From: Anthoceros angustus
Taxonomy: Eukaryota > Streptophyta > Anthocerotopsida > Anthocerotales > Anthocerotaceae
Assembly: GCA_010909165.1 (NCBI GenBank)
Contig: MU008196.1
Coordinates: 558,001 to 622,000, forward strand
Direction: 5' to 3'
DNA: 64,000 nucleotides
A program made the position numbers and the translations under genes. Below, one piece after another: positions 29,019-39,962 of this stretch; position 1 is the first letter of the stretch, and the number at the start of each line of letters is the position of its first letter. The notes under the pieces are model-generated. The model made no database searches. It was not told the DNA's origin and was given only the letters and a program-made list of their open reading frames with translations.

Positions 29019-32000
29019 CTACGAGCTGTTCACATGTGCTGATTCTTCTGGTGCTGCCTCCACTGCCACAGGTGAAGCCTCTAGTGCAGCACCTTCTGTA
29101 GTCAGCACCTCTTGCTCCACAATCACCTCATGTTTGTCCGCTCCACTTCTCTCTGCTGCCAGTGGAGCTCTGACTTCAGGAAACATATCATCTTGAAGCC
29201 AAGGCGAAATAGCCTGAACCTGAGGCCAGCTCTGCTCCAACAAGCTGTCGCCTCCGAGAGTGCTTCTCTGCATGAGGACTCCTCTGGTATGCATCACAAG
29301 CAGCATGTTCTTCAAGATCTCAGGCACTTGTTCTTGCAGCCTGTCGCTAGCTTTGCCCCTGAGCCTAAGTTTCAGGTACTTTTCCATATGACCCAGAACA
29401 GCGAGCCAGAGTGTCCCGAAGCTAGGTAGGGCAGACAGATGGTCAAGAAAATGAAGAAAACTTTTTGATATGAATTTCATCGCTTGATACAGAGTTCCTT
29501 CCATGCTCCGAAACTCTTTTGAGGACTGCCTACTTACTATGTCCAGTAGATCATCTAGCAAAGGAAAGACAATCTGGTCAAAGCAATGAGCCAAAACTGC
29601 TGGGCTGGCGTTTAGGTCATCTGCTGCGATTATACACCGTTGCAAAGCTGACAAGGCATAATTCCTGACTTCCTCCCTGTGATCCAGACATACTTTCCTT
29701 AACCCTTGAGCAAGTCGAAGCCACATATCTGCAAGCTCTTGAATCACCTTTCCATTTTCACCTACTTCCTCAGCTGGGTTAGCATCAGAATTAGCTACTT
29801 TCCTCCACTGGACAAGACAGGTGACTGACTCTGAAAGAAGATCAAGTGCGGATCGACTGTCATTGCCACCAGTCCTGGATTCAGCAAAGGCCCTTGCTGC
29901 ATCAAGGCAAAGAACATAGTTGGCGGGCAGCATGTGTGCACCCTCAGCCATTATAAAAACAAGAGCTTCAAATCCAGGATCCGACGCCTCTGGATGCCGA
30001 GCAGTCATTGTCAGTAAAGATGCTACTGTTCTCCATCCAGCCATGGATTTAATATGTCCAGCATTGGCTCTGACGAGCTGCATTACCTCCTGGGTGATTC
30101 GCTCACAAAACTCGTCAGCAACGCGGGCATCAAGTTTCAAAATCAGCTGCAGAGATCGCAGAAGCTCTTCAGACAGGTTTTCCTTATACGGAAGCAGCCG
30201 TTGGCAAATGTGAAGTAGACCAAAAACAGCCTTCTCCACAAGGGGGGTAGGAGTAGTTGCAGTCTGGACAATGCCAGCCATGTGCTCATAGACACCCTGC
30301 CAAAGCAACATTATCCGGTCACGATTATTGAGCGTGATGGCAATTAAAAGCTCTAAGCAGAAAACAGCGGTATCTTCATCCTCTGGTGTGGTTCCTTTCG
30401 TTGACCTTCCTGCAGCCCCAATGAGAGCCTTAGCTAGCTCCAAAAGTGAATCCGCTTGCAAAAATCTGCTATCTGTGAAAATATTGTCAATATGACAAGC
30501 TTCAATGGTACGAAGGGTTCGTTGATGAGCTGCCAACTGTTGCTCTGTAGGCTGCAATCTAGGCTCCTCACTTTCCAGAGAAAGAAGCTGACTAAAACGA
30601 CTCATTAAACCAGATGACTTCCGACGCGCACCACCAGTAGGTGCAGGCAATAGGGCCTGGTTGCCCGGGAAAACTTTTCCATGTGCTGATGAAGTCATGC
30701 CATCTGTCTCATCAGCAATATCACTGGCAACACGTGATGCTAAGAGACCTAACTTATGCAAACGGAGAATGCAATCCAGAATATTACGCCATCCACCACG
30801 AATATAGTCACCAAACTTATTGGCAATGGTGAACACAGCAAGTGCAGCCATTCGAGCCTTTGTATCCCCTCAAAGGCAATGAGGCTCTTCCACAGACGTG
30901 GTGGGATTGAGTAGAGTTGTGAACTTGCATAGGGACACAGCCAAGTCATCTAGCACATCCTCAAGGCGATAGCTTGCAGCAATCTTTGCCACTGCCAGGA
31001 AACCATCTACACATGCCTGTTGCACCTCCTCTTCTTCAGCATGGTCGAAGACAACAGAAATAGCAGCAATCGTTGGACCCGAGATCATAGCAAACATATC
31101 ATTGTCTAGGAGTTGAGCCATATCACACTGAATATAAGGAGAAGTTGTTCGAGACCTACGCATCAAATCCACCCACCGGCTGTAGGTCATATCACCAGAT
31201 GCTGTACCATGGTCATAAGATACTTTGATTTCATCCCGTACAATTGAGTGGTACAGATCTAACAGCATCTCACGAGGTAGATCTTCCCCACCATTGATGC
31301 TCCGATTATTCTTGATGAAGTCTTCTTCACTCATCTTCCGTTTAACTCGAACATTGTGCTGGTCTGTGTTGAGCATAATGACAGAGTAAGCAAGTACATA
31401 AGCAGCATCCTTATTAGCCAATATCCCAGAGGACTGTTCATAGTATCTCTCTGCAAATGCATCAAGCACCCTGGATATCTTCTGAGCCTCTCCTGGTGGC
31501 CAGCTCTCGAGGAAATGCATAGGCACTATCTAGACTCATATCAGTGAAGTCAAAAGTTCGAGCAAACTCAACCAGCACATCGAGGCAAAACTCATCAGGA
31601 TCACCCAGGAAATCTCCTAATAGGCTCTTATCCAGACCCGACGTGTACCTGAAGAAGCATGCCACACTTCGCGGATCAAGCTTCTCTGGCAAAAAACGGA
31701 TCACTTGAAGAAACTCAAGACCCTTCTTAGGATCTCTGTTAAAATGATCAGCACCAATCATTAGCCTACGTTTTATGTATTTGCATCGTCGAACAAACTG
31801 AACCCAACACTGTGGATCTTCGTAGTTCTCACACTGCACTGTCCAGAACGGCACATACTCCTGACCTTCTTCAATTGCTGGCCCAGAATAAGGGACTGAA
31901 GCACCGTCAACTCTGTCAGCCATACTATGAATCACAGCGAAGCCCTCAAGTGCAAGAACATGCATGGCAGAAAGTGGACAGTTCACTGGAAATGCACTCT

Positions 32001-33710
32001 TGACAGCAAGTTCCCAAGATCTTCAAACAAATTACTGCACGTGATGTCACAGTCAAAGTTGGCGTACATTTCAACCATGAACCTAGGTTGACGACAAAAG
32101 TCAACCAGGGCTTCCATAGCCACTTCCTGTTCTTGGTACGTCGCCCCATACCTCCCTGTGCCAGACGGATTATCACGTAAGAGAAAAAGCTTCCAGTTGA
32201 AGCTTGACATGGCACCGAAGATGATGGTACAGATTAAGGACTATACTGCATGCCATGGATAAAACCAAAGGCTGACGAGAGAGTCCCATCTGGATAAGGT
32301 TACGGCAGAGCTCATCCTGCACAAGGGCCAGCAGCTTGGGGTGCTGACCAAATGATTGCCCACCCAATTCCAGCGCAGAGTTGATAAGCCCAAGTGCAAA
32401 AGTGGGACATCCTCATCACTAGCTAAAACACTTTGACCAGGGCCCTGGGATCCCCACATTCAAGAGTGAGCACAAAAAATGAAAATCTCCACCATGCACA
32501 TCACTCCATAGGACTCCCTTGACGCAGCATCACCTTGATGACCATCCATTTTGTTCACTGCCCCCCAGTCTTGGAAATTACTACCATCAGACAAAGCTAA
32601 CCCAGGTGACGATGGTGATAGCTGAGGAGGAAGCTTCTGTGTTCCATCTTCTAAAGAGGGACCATCGTTAGAGCCTGTGCTGGACAAGCCCAGAACATTT
32701 GCCCCATTCGCCTGTAAACCAGAAACGGTTCCCTCTGTTTGCAACTCTCCCTGCACAAAAGCAAGGTTCCAACGTCAGTTGTGACAGCCCTACTTCTGCC
32801 CACCGCTTGCGTACAAGACATTAAGGTGTAGCATCACTCACGGAAGCGGAGCTGTTGCACGAGGATTGCTCAAACTGACTGCTTGGAGTCGTTCCAGAGT
32901 GGACACTGACAAGAGGCAATCTTGAGAAGATGGTCCTAACAAGCTCATGCATGGCATGGCGGGCAGTGCGCTGCAAGAGCTCGCCTTTTGAACCAGCCTG
33001 ATGCACAACTCTAAAGCAGGTGTTCACCACATTCAGCACATCACCATTACTAAGAACAGCACCCGCACCAGTTTTAACACATGCCAGCAGGACTTGCAGG
33101 ATCTTCATGAGGACAATTTCCTCAGAGGCTGGGTCAGTGACCTCGAAACGGCAGCTAGTGACACAGTCCACTATGGAATGCATCGCTTCACCAACGTGTG
33201 CCGTCCTTGCATTGAACACTTGCAAAGTCAGAATCTTGTACACAGCAGAAAGAGCAACGCCTGTGATAGGAGCTCCTGCCAAGTAACGACCAGCAGTGTC
33301 AATCGAATCCACAGGCACAGCAGCAACGGCTGTCTTTGACAACACAAAAGAAGTTCAAGGATGACGATGCAGGTACCTGTCTCATCGGAACGGATAACCT
33401 CAAGAAAGGGTGAAAGGTAAATATTGGGGCTAATGGTCTGCCAGGGCTGGTGCCAGCTGAAGATGCGGCGTCGTAGCATCTTGAGTGCATGCATGAGTGA
33501 GTGTTCGTGCTGATCGTCATGCCCGGCCATGTAGCGAGTGCCCCACCGCGCATTCCGGCGCATCACAGCCAACACAGCCCCAATCTCTGCATTCACCATA
33601 CAAGCCAATGTTCCACCATCCCCTGTTGCGGCAACCCCTGTATTCGAATGACTGGTCTCAAGGATGCCGCCTCCAGGCTGCAGGTCCGACACAAGACTAC
33701 CGCATGCCAT
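29019..33710 (-). CDS. GNOM: GNOM-like ARF guanine-nucleotide exchange factor (BIG/GBF1-type large ARF-GEF)
   Basis: Activates ARF GTPases on endomembranes for vesicle budding; in plants GNOM acts in the early secretory/recycling route, including auxin-carrier (PIN) polarity. Exon 1 (33,377-33,710) starts at an ATG in context GCCATGG: QPGGG-ILETSHSNTG, LACMVNAEIGAVLAVMRRNARWG (DCB domain). A 101-bp intron (GTACCT...GGCAG) joins DETG to APITGVALSAVYKIL. Exon 2 (32,842-33,275) has SCRFEVTDPASEE, RVVHQAGSKGELLQR. A second intron (32,751-32,841) leads to exon 3, ending at TGA-side position 29,019. HUS box near 31,960 (VNCPLSAMHVLALEG); Sec7 domain about 31,780-31,180 (KGLEFLQ, GEAQKISRVLDAFAERYYEQ, ANKDAAYVLAYSVIMLNTDQ) with the catalytic Glu codon at 31,488-31,490; HDS region to the end (SQLLSLESEEPR, NNRDRIMLLWQGVYEH, WLRLAQGLRKVCLD). 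Total about 1,450 residues, the length of Arabidopsis GNOM. About eight small indels lie between 30,860 and 32,490 (see findings); both flanks are clean, including an uninterrupted 610-codon 3' frame. Confidence 0.93.
32751..32841 (-). other. Intron 2 of the GNOM-like gene
   Basis: Donor GCTTCC|GTGAGTGATG, acceptor TTTTGTGCAG|GGAGAGTTGC, 91 bp, phase 0. It removes an in-frame stop (VSDATP then TAA) and joins the serine-rich linker to GELQTEGTVSGLQ. Confidence 0.85.
33276..33376 (-). other. Intron 1 of the GNOM-like gene
   Basis: Donor GAGACAG|GTACCTGC, acceptor CTTGGCAG|GAGCTCC, 101 bp. Splicing restores the conserved run RSDETGAPITG across the DCB domain, which fixes both sites. Confidence 0.9.
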
Positions 33711-34911
33711 GGCCTTATAAGCTGCAGGATTCCTCCTTAGGTTGGCAGGAGAGATCCCCCCTACTGCAGCCTTCTAGCCCGCCCCTTGCCAGATCTCCAT
33801 GAAAATAACACGGAGCAGATGCGTTGCTTGCTGTGAGAGCCCAACAAGGCAATGAAACACTACCACGAAGATGGACATCCATTCACAGCGAGCGCCTCGG
33901 AAGAAGGCCGTCAGCCCCTGTCGATGCAGCTAAGCTTGAGCCATTTACAGCGAATCCTGTCCGGAACACTGCAAACGGGTTCGACGATGATGACTTCAAT
34001 GGAGTGAAGCCAGTGAAACGACAGTCGACAAGACCACCAACTTTTAAGGAAACGAAAATGGTATTATTCCGTATGAAAATATATAGGGAACGTGGAGACT
34101 TTATAAATATGCGGAGATAGAGGTCCATCCACAAGAACAAGCCTGAGGTCCAGACCTATTATATATATATATAATTTATATATATGTATATATAGTACTT
34201 TCTCTTCACATCGAAGTATAGAAAGAGAAAGCTTAATATAAAAATAGTAATAATAAGTATGATTAATATTATTATAGTTATATATTTACTTATATGGTCA
34301 TAAAGTTTTAAATATCTGATATATAATAAAAATATTAAACCAAAAGGTGAGAGGTTGTTCAATTTCTAGTTCTCATATCATGTAATAATGCATTCTCCGA
34401 CTTTCCTTGAATGGAAAAGAGATAGGCATTATTTTGACATGCATGAGTCTTGATGAATTAAATAAGCTCAATAAAAAAAGCAAGCTAATTGTGTACCAGG
34501 GAGAAGTTAAATGCTTATTGTGTAGAAGAAGAAGGAGATGAAGAATTGTTCGGTGCCGTATTTAGTGCTACTTATACATATTTAAGATGCAAATCACTTT
34601 GTACACAAGTGGGCACCGCTTATTCACGGTCAATCCTTCTTCCGTCCTCATCCAAATTTTACTCCCTCGTTGATCCATAAGGTTAATCGAAAGCCATCAC
34701 CAACAACCCTCTACGCGCCCAAGCTAATCCCTAAGGACAAAATTCACTCGCTTTGAGACTCTTGCACAACGCGGAGTAAGACTTCTTAGTCTCCTTTTTT
34801 TCAATTTTTTTGTAATATAATACTATCCATTTTAGGCCGTACAGTCGATACTTATAGGCAATTCCATAGCAATTCCAGTATCATGGGATGCCATAATGCG
34901 AAGCGATCACT
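33711..34911. other. 5' flank of the GNOM-like gene and AT-rich spacer
   Basis: 33,711-34,140 would contain the 5' UTR/promoter of the minus-strand gene. No clear TATA box; TTATAAGG lies directly upstream of the ATG, too close to be one. 34,155-34,345 is very AT-rich with (TA)n runs at 34,160-34,196. No recognisable ORF follows to 34,911. Confidence 0.35.
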
Positions 34912-35039
34912 AAAAGCCATCAAGTTCACAAATTCCAACAAATGTCTTTCAACCAGTGTGGTTCAGGGCTGGATTAAAAGCCATCAAGTTCACAAATTCC
35001 AACAAATGTCTTTCAACCAGTGTGGTTCAGGGCTGGATT
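34912..35039. repeat. Perfect 64-bp tandem duplication
   Basis: Units 34,912-34,975 and 34,976-35,039 are identical, beginning AAAAGCCATCAAGTTCACAA and ending CAGGGCTGGATT. No coding function. Perfect identity indicates a recent event. Confidence 0.9.
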
Positions 35040-35141
35040 ATTAGGACTACCGAGACATGTCACGGGGTAACCGCAGCGGTGGCATAACAAGGACGAGGGA
35101 AATCCAGATTTTGATTTTTCAATGATTTTGAGGTTCAATAA

Positions 35142-35265
35142 ATTAGCATGTACATCGGACGGGCTTGTGAGAATCTAAAGGCTTGTGAGAATCTAAATTA
35201 GCACATACATCGGACGGGCTTGTGAGACTCTAAATTAGCACGTACATCACACGGGCATGTGAGAA
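35142..35265. repeat. Short imperfect repeats, ATTAGCA-GTACATC-ACGGG
   Basis: Units begin at 35,142, 35,198 and 35,234 (ATTAGCATGTACATCGGACG and variants) and contain TTGTGAGAATCTAAA, itself doubled in the first unit. The following (AT)n run at 35,410-35,435 is a simple microsatellite. Confidence 0.75.
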
Positions 35266-35699
35266 TCCGATGCTACCACTCGTCCGACATATGTGTTGGT
35301 GAGGCTATGATTATGCACTACGTTGTGGAAAGCACCGAGGATGTGTTCTTTTAGAGAGAGATCGTGTTCTTTTACCAGTATTAACAATGAAGAGTCACAC
35401 AATCTAGAGCATATATATATATATATATATATATGGTATGCAAGATAATGCGGTCCTTCCATGATGTAGGATCTGTTCTGCGTTTGTGAGCAGGGAAAGT
35501 GTAGTACCAGTGTTGTGGGTGAGATCATGAAGTTAGGTAGGCTATAATCATGACAATTTGCCACACAGCATATAATAAGATGTGGGTGACACATCTAGGT
35601 AGTGTATAGCACCACCTTAGGGACCTCCACGGCAGAAAGGAGATGTTTTTTGAATGGTTAATTTAAGTAAGCTGTGAAATAAGAAAGGGACAACCTCAG

Positions 35700-36188
35700 G
35701 CCCCGCTCATGATGGGATTCAAAGATAGACGAGAAAACTGATCGAAGTCCTCAGAGCTACTGCCCCATACGTTCTCTAGTGTGAGCGAAATAAAGAAGAA
35801 GCCCACTTGCATCCCGCTATACTTTGGGACCTTGAGAGCATAAAAAAGAAGCCCTCTTGTATCCCGCTATACTTTTGGACCTTGAGAGCGGACCGGGCGT
35901 TCCAACCAGATTAGTTAGTGATAACCTAAGCGAGATGGTGTCTCATGGTGGTCAATAACCACCACGTCCGCCACCGAAACCTCCACCATGGACAAAAAAA
36001 CATGTCGTGACCGATGAGCAATATGTTCTAAGAATGTACCTCGCCCTCCTAAGCCATGTAGCCAAGTCATGGCGAGCTATGGCAAACATGACATTGGGGA
36101 TAGCGTCGTAGGTGGCGATGTGATGACCCCCATAGGGATAACGAGCAAGGTGTATCCCCGAGTCATCGAGGTAGAGCCGCACTCGCAA
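35700..36188 (-). pseudogene. LINE 3' ORF end: fragment downstream of reverse transcriptase
   Basis: Minus strand: VRLYLDDSGIHLARYPYGGH, then HIATYDAIPNVMFAIARHD. The pattern H-GGH-IATHDAIRNVMFAIAR also ends the LINE at 46.6-48.75 kb (GGQRIATHDVIRNVMFA near 48,675-48,725), so it is the C-terminal region of the same LINE type. After a frameshift near 35,960, KYSGMQVGFFFISLTLE and SSSEDFDQFSRLSLN can be read to about 35,705. A 50-bp duplication (35,796-35,845 and 35,846-35,890) interrupts it. Confidence 0.55.
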
Positions 36189-36289
36189 GTAAGAAGGGAA
36201 GATGCCACAAGCTAGAGCAGTGCCGGGCGACTAATCGCATCGCAGCGGTGAAGGTGGTTGCGCGCCTCGTATACATGGATATGAGCCAT

Positions 36290-37010
36290 GTCAAGCGCTC
36301 ATGTTCTTACCAAAACAAGAGCGAAGCCGAACTCTTGTGGACCTAGGGATAGAGGAGTCCAAGAGGACGAAGTGGAAAGCCTAGCCGAGTTGCTTCTCAA
36401 GCAACAACGCCTGCAACCCCCTGAAACCATCGAAGATGAACGTCGAGAAAGGAGGAAAATCTCGCCGAGCATCTCCAGAAAGCATTTCCTTGGCCTGCCT
36501 CAAGGAAATTTATAGAGGCCTAGAGGATGAAGCGAGAGGCCAGAGTAAGTGGTCTTGCAAGTGGATATTGAAAACGCTTTCAATACTATATAGAGGGCCG
36601 CAATATTTGAGGAGCTCAGGGATGCAGGTGGTGTCTTAGCGAATCTCATCCCGTTTGTTCGTTGTTTTTATGGCAAGTCTTCTAACCTCTATTGCCAGTA
36701 CAAGAATTGTACCTCGGGATGTGGTGTCTCATTTTTGGAATCGGCCACGGGGACCAAGCAAGGCAACCCTCTAGGAGGTGCTCTCTTTGCCCTTGCTCAC
36801 CAGAAGGCAATATCCAAGACTGCCCCTTCTGCGCGTGATTGTGTCTTTCCTTCACTAGCGAACGACTCTCACATCATTGGGCTATGGGCCAAGGTCAAGA
36901 AGGCCTTTGAGTTCTTCTCACATGAGCTCTTATTGCTATGATGGAGGGTCAAGCTCTCTAAGTGCCGAGTTTGGTCTCTGTCGGCGCTCATCCCTACTTT
37001 AAATTTTTAG
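36290..37010 (+). pseudogene. LINE reverse transcriptase fragment with damaged active site
   Basis: Non-LTR reverse transcriptase motifs in order: LQVDIENAFNTI near 36,556-36,590 (first catalytic Asp), FEELRDAGG, FVRCFYGKSSNLY, then SATGTKQGNPLGGALFALAH near 36,740-36,805 (finger/palm motif GTQQGDPLGG with Asp to Asn), and FPSLANDSHIIG near 36,845-36,880, where the usual A/Y-DD box has one Asp changed to Asn. Frames change at 36,595 and stops follow at 36,939. The upstream part (36,290-36,515) is a charged linker. It faces away from the LINE fragment at 35.7-36.2 kb, so the two are separate insertions or an inversion. Confidence 0.7.
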
Positions 37011-37273
37011 TTCCCGACTAGTGAGATTGTCGTGCTGAAACAGTGTTAGCCAAAAGTGCCCTTGACATTAGGCAACCAAAATTGTACGCGAACGAAAGTC
37101 CTAACCTCTCACTCTCTGAGGAGGTCGCTATGAACGTGAATGTGAGAAAATGAGCAGGGATGAACGGAATCCTGGTAAATCCTTATCCCCCGGTGTGGTG
37201 CAAGCCACCAAAGCTGCAGCAAGCTCATCGGATGCAAAGGAAAATCCAAGGAGTCACCGATCATTCAGTGTCC

Positions 37274-37800
37274 CTAGCTGGCAAAGGGAAAGGGGGCAAT
37301 TCTCCGCACCTCGCGGTGGTGGTGAAGACAAAATAGGTGGTAGCCGCCATTGCGACCATCACACAACAACATGAGTGCCGGATCATCAATTCTCCGCACA
37401 CCGACATGGATAGTCAACCGGAGGGACCCATTCTTTGTGACCATTGGGGTCCAAGTTGGGCAGATGGCATGGGGCACAATTCTTCATGGTCCGTTGTAAC
37501 CCTTGCCATCGACCCCTCCAGTGACAACACTCCATTTCTACGCACCTCTCGCATCAGCACATGTCTGCGGTGCTAGGCTCCAAAGTATCCCTGTGTTTGC
37601 ATTTGTAGATAGACATAGTCCTGGCTGAAATTTCACGACCTTAGGTGGAAACTCCCACTCTGATGAGCATACGAGTGTATCACGATCTTGAGCTATCTTG
37701 AGATTGGCCATAGCCATTGGCATCACCGCCTAATAAGGCTGCGTTCCCCAATAGCCTTGGCCCTATGGTGGGTCATCCAAACTCAACACTTCTTGCATCA
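37274..37800 (-). pseudogene. Ty3/gypsy integrase C-terminal domain
   Basis: Minus frame 37,726-37,538 reads ANLKIAQDRDTLVCSSEWEF and PPKVVKFQPGLCLSTNANTG. The pattern 'IAQ-RDTLRYA ... PKV-KFQPGDYVYL' is the DNA-binding C-terminal domain following the integrase core in this element group. The 37,477-37,274 frame continues as a short, unassigned tail. Two small indels disrupt the GDYVYL strand. Confidence 0.55.
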
Positions 37801-37806
37801 TGAGCA

Positions 37807-38353
37807 ATGGCCACAGGTGGTCGCTCTCTTCCAAACAAAAGGAAAGGTGAAAGTTGGCCGTTGATGCATGCTTGCTCATCCACAGCCCATAGCAATGTAT
37901 GGCAAAGCCAAGTCCCAATCATCTTGGGCTTGGTGAGGCATAGCTTTCTCAACGCTTTGTTTGATGGTGCACCATCCTCTCAACAAATGCCCTTGTGGGT
38001 GATCACGGCTTGTCGCGGTGGTCAATAAGTGCACCATCCGAGATCAAACTCACCTCGAATTGACTCCACTGTGCTGAGACACTCAGACTGCTCCTCACTA
38101 AGCACATTGTGCAAAATGCTTGGGATGTGCTTGGTGATGTCTTGTCCGGAAGTGCTACATTCCACCCCGCAAAATGTTCAATCATGACCATGATGTAAAC
38201 ATTGCCACGTGGTGTGCGTGGAAATTCTCGAGTCACGGGACCACCTAAAGAAGAGTCCCATGATGGGCAGCTGCGCTCAGAATGAGGGTTGCTAAAGAAG
38301 CCTTGACCACATTGAGCACACTGCCACCTCCTCGCTTTTGGTGAACATGCCAT
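37807..38353 (-). pseudogene. Ty3/gypsy integrase catalytic core
   Basis: Minus strand: CAQCGQGFFSNPH, then RGNVYIMVMIEHFAGWNVAL and PDKTSPSTSQAF; the D of the first core strand is replaced by E in MIEHF. HALIDH-R follows, corresponding to the segment after the second catalytic Asp. Lower down, CHTLLWAVDEQACINGQLSP and FLLFGRERPP near 37,810-37,900 match the Y-S-PYYLLFGR-P end of the core. Stops and frame changes near 38,000-38,060 remove the middle. Confidence 0.65.
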
Positions 38354-38376
38354 GCTGGAAATGTGATGGAGGCAGA

Positions 38377-38661
38377 TCAGGTGCGCTTCACACCAAAATG
38401 GCCTAGATCTTCATGCACCCTATGGATAAGCCTCAGACGATCCTGTGGTGGAGGCACCAAACGCTTAGCCCGTTGTACCTCCTCGGCGGTACCCATCCCT
38501 CCACTCATAACAAGCTCTCTGACCTTCTCTTCGATGTGCATCCAAGCTAGCATCCATTTGCCCTCTTCACATGCAATGTGGCCTTCACTCACACATCCTT
38601 GTGTGGCTGGCAAATTAACCGCACATGCATTCGCAAAGGCAGCATTAGGAGTTTCCTCCAT
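38377..38661 (-). pseudogene. Integrase zinc-binding (HHCC) domain region
   Basis: The frame ends RLIHRVHEDLGHFGVKRT, the H-x3-5-H start of the integrase N-terminal zinc-binding domain (L-H-D-LGH-G--RT). The preceding 60 residues form the RNase H-integrase linker (EEKVRELVMSGGMGTAEEVQ, RAKRLVPPPQDRLR). The CC half lies after a frame change near 38,340, where WQCAQCGQG supplies C-x2-C. Confidence 0.65.
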
Positions 38662-38991
38662 GTCACCGTCTGGCGAGCTTCGGTGTCCTTCTCTGTCAGG
38701 GTTGCGTGGTATGTCGCATTCGTGCTTGGTTCCAGCCGATGGACCACCTCAAACTCATAGTCCTCAAGAATCATTGCCCACCTTGCGAGTTTCCCGCTCG
38801 TATTAGACGCCCATTTCAAGGGCGATGGTCTCACCAAAATTAACATTCGCCCATACAGATAAGGGCGAAAATGGCGATAGCCCACAGTGCAAGCAACTCC
38901 CTTCATATAGGAGTAATTTGCTTACGCATGTTGCTTCTTGAAGCATAGGCAATGACCCTCTCGACCTTGACATCCACTTGCTTGACTCCAC
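38589..38991 (-). pseudogene. Retrotransposon RNase H domain
   Basis: Upper frame (38,991-38,803): VSKLLLYEGSCLHCGLSPF, the degraded E-GELLA-VWA helix. Lower frame (38,906-38,589): HFRPYLYGRMLILVRPSPLK, WASNTSGKLARWAMILEDYE and FEVVHRLEPSTNATYHATLT. These match the F-PYLYG--F-LVTDH-PLKWL and GKLARWALxLQEYDFEVVHR-G--N-NADALSR blocks of Ty3/gypsy RNase H; the TDH Asp and the final NADALSR are both altered. Confidence 0.7.
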
Positions 38992-39219
38992 CCAAAATGC
39001 TCCGGTCGTATGGAGGACAAAAGGCTTGGAAAATCAAATGCCATGCGGCATTTGCATCGGCTTGCTCTTCAAGCCCTCAAAGCGACAACAGCTACATCCA
39101 ATCCGGTTGTCTCCTTGGATCATTCAAGGGCTTAGCAATGCTGCTAAAGGCCGAACATAGACCCTATAGTAATTGCACAACCCTAAAAAGCCCTAAGGCA
39201 GGAGCACATTAGTTGGAGC

Positions 39220-39960
39220 TTGGATCATTGGATGGCCTGCACCTTAGCAAAGATGTGGTGTTATGCCATCTGGCGGTCCGATGCCCAAGATATGCTGCTG
39301 TCCATGGCAAATTCACACTTGGTGGATGACATGTTAGGCGGGCCTTTGCGACCTCTGGAACAAATCCTCCGGATGCATCGGATGAGTGTCAAAGTCCACA
39401 CTATGGACCAATACATCATCTATGTAACACAAAAGATGAGGCGCCTGCCGATTCTTGTCCATGACTCTTTGGAAAGTCACTGGTGCATTCTTGAACCCAA
39501 AAGGCATGACCAGCCACTCCCACAGCTGGTGGGCTCCATGAAATGCTGTCTTGGGAATGTCCTCCTCTTGCCCGGCACATTGAAGCCATGTAGTCCGATG
39601 TAGAAAAGAACTTAGGCGTCCGTCGCGTCAAACAACTCCTCTGGTGTAGGCATAGGATACCTATCCGTAGGCTGTTGCGCATTGATGGGACGATAGTCCC
39701 CACATTCGTTTTCGGTCAAAGCCTGTCCTTCTTAGGTGGAAGAACGATTGCTGCGTGTCGAACTAGAGGGCCTAATTAGCCCACCTTATACAACTCACAG
39801 CGGCGTCCACGGTTTCCCATTCTGGCTCAACTTTGTGCTCTGCGCTGTAGATAGGCTCGATGGTGTTGAGCTTAATCACGAAGGTCATGACATTGCACCT
39901 CTTCAAATCCTTCATCTTGAAAGCAAAACAATCAGTATTGTAAAAGCAAAGTATCTTTGC
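39220..39960 (-). pseudogene. Ty3/gypsy reverse transcriptase, frameshifted
   Basis: Minus strand: DYRPINAQQPTDRYPMPTPE near 39,640-39,700 (in a frame shifted from the track of the 95-codon frame 39,703-39,416), then AKFFST-D, FPRQHFMEPTSCGSGWSCL for the K-AFHG-H-LWEWLVMPFG block, and KNAPVTFQRVMDK in another frame. The catalytic box is intact: C-Y-I-D-D-V-L with YIDD at 39,415-39,426. Upstream (39,780-39,960) the strand reads IKLNTIEPIYSAEHKVEPEW, the linker after the methyltransferase-like part. Confidence 0.75.
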
Positions 39961-39962
39961 CT

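Noticed and set aside
33824-34120. Plus-strand 98-codon ORF upstream of the GNOM-like gene, possible divergent gene
   Set aside because: No recognisable domain, no homologous copy in the window and a matching antisense ORF; not enough support.
34155-34345. AT-rich stretch considered as a matrix-attachment region or replication origin
   Set aside because: Only simple (TA)n composition is visible; no supporting motif set.
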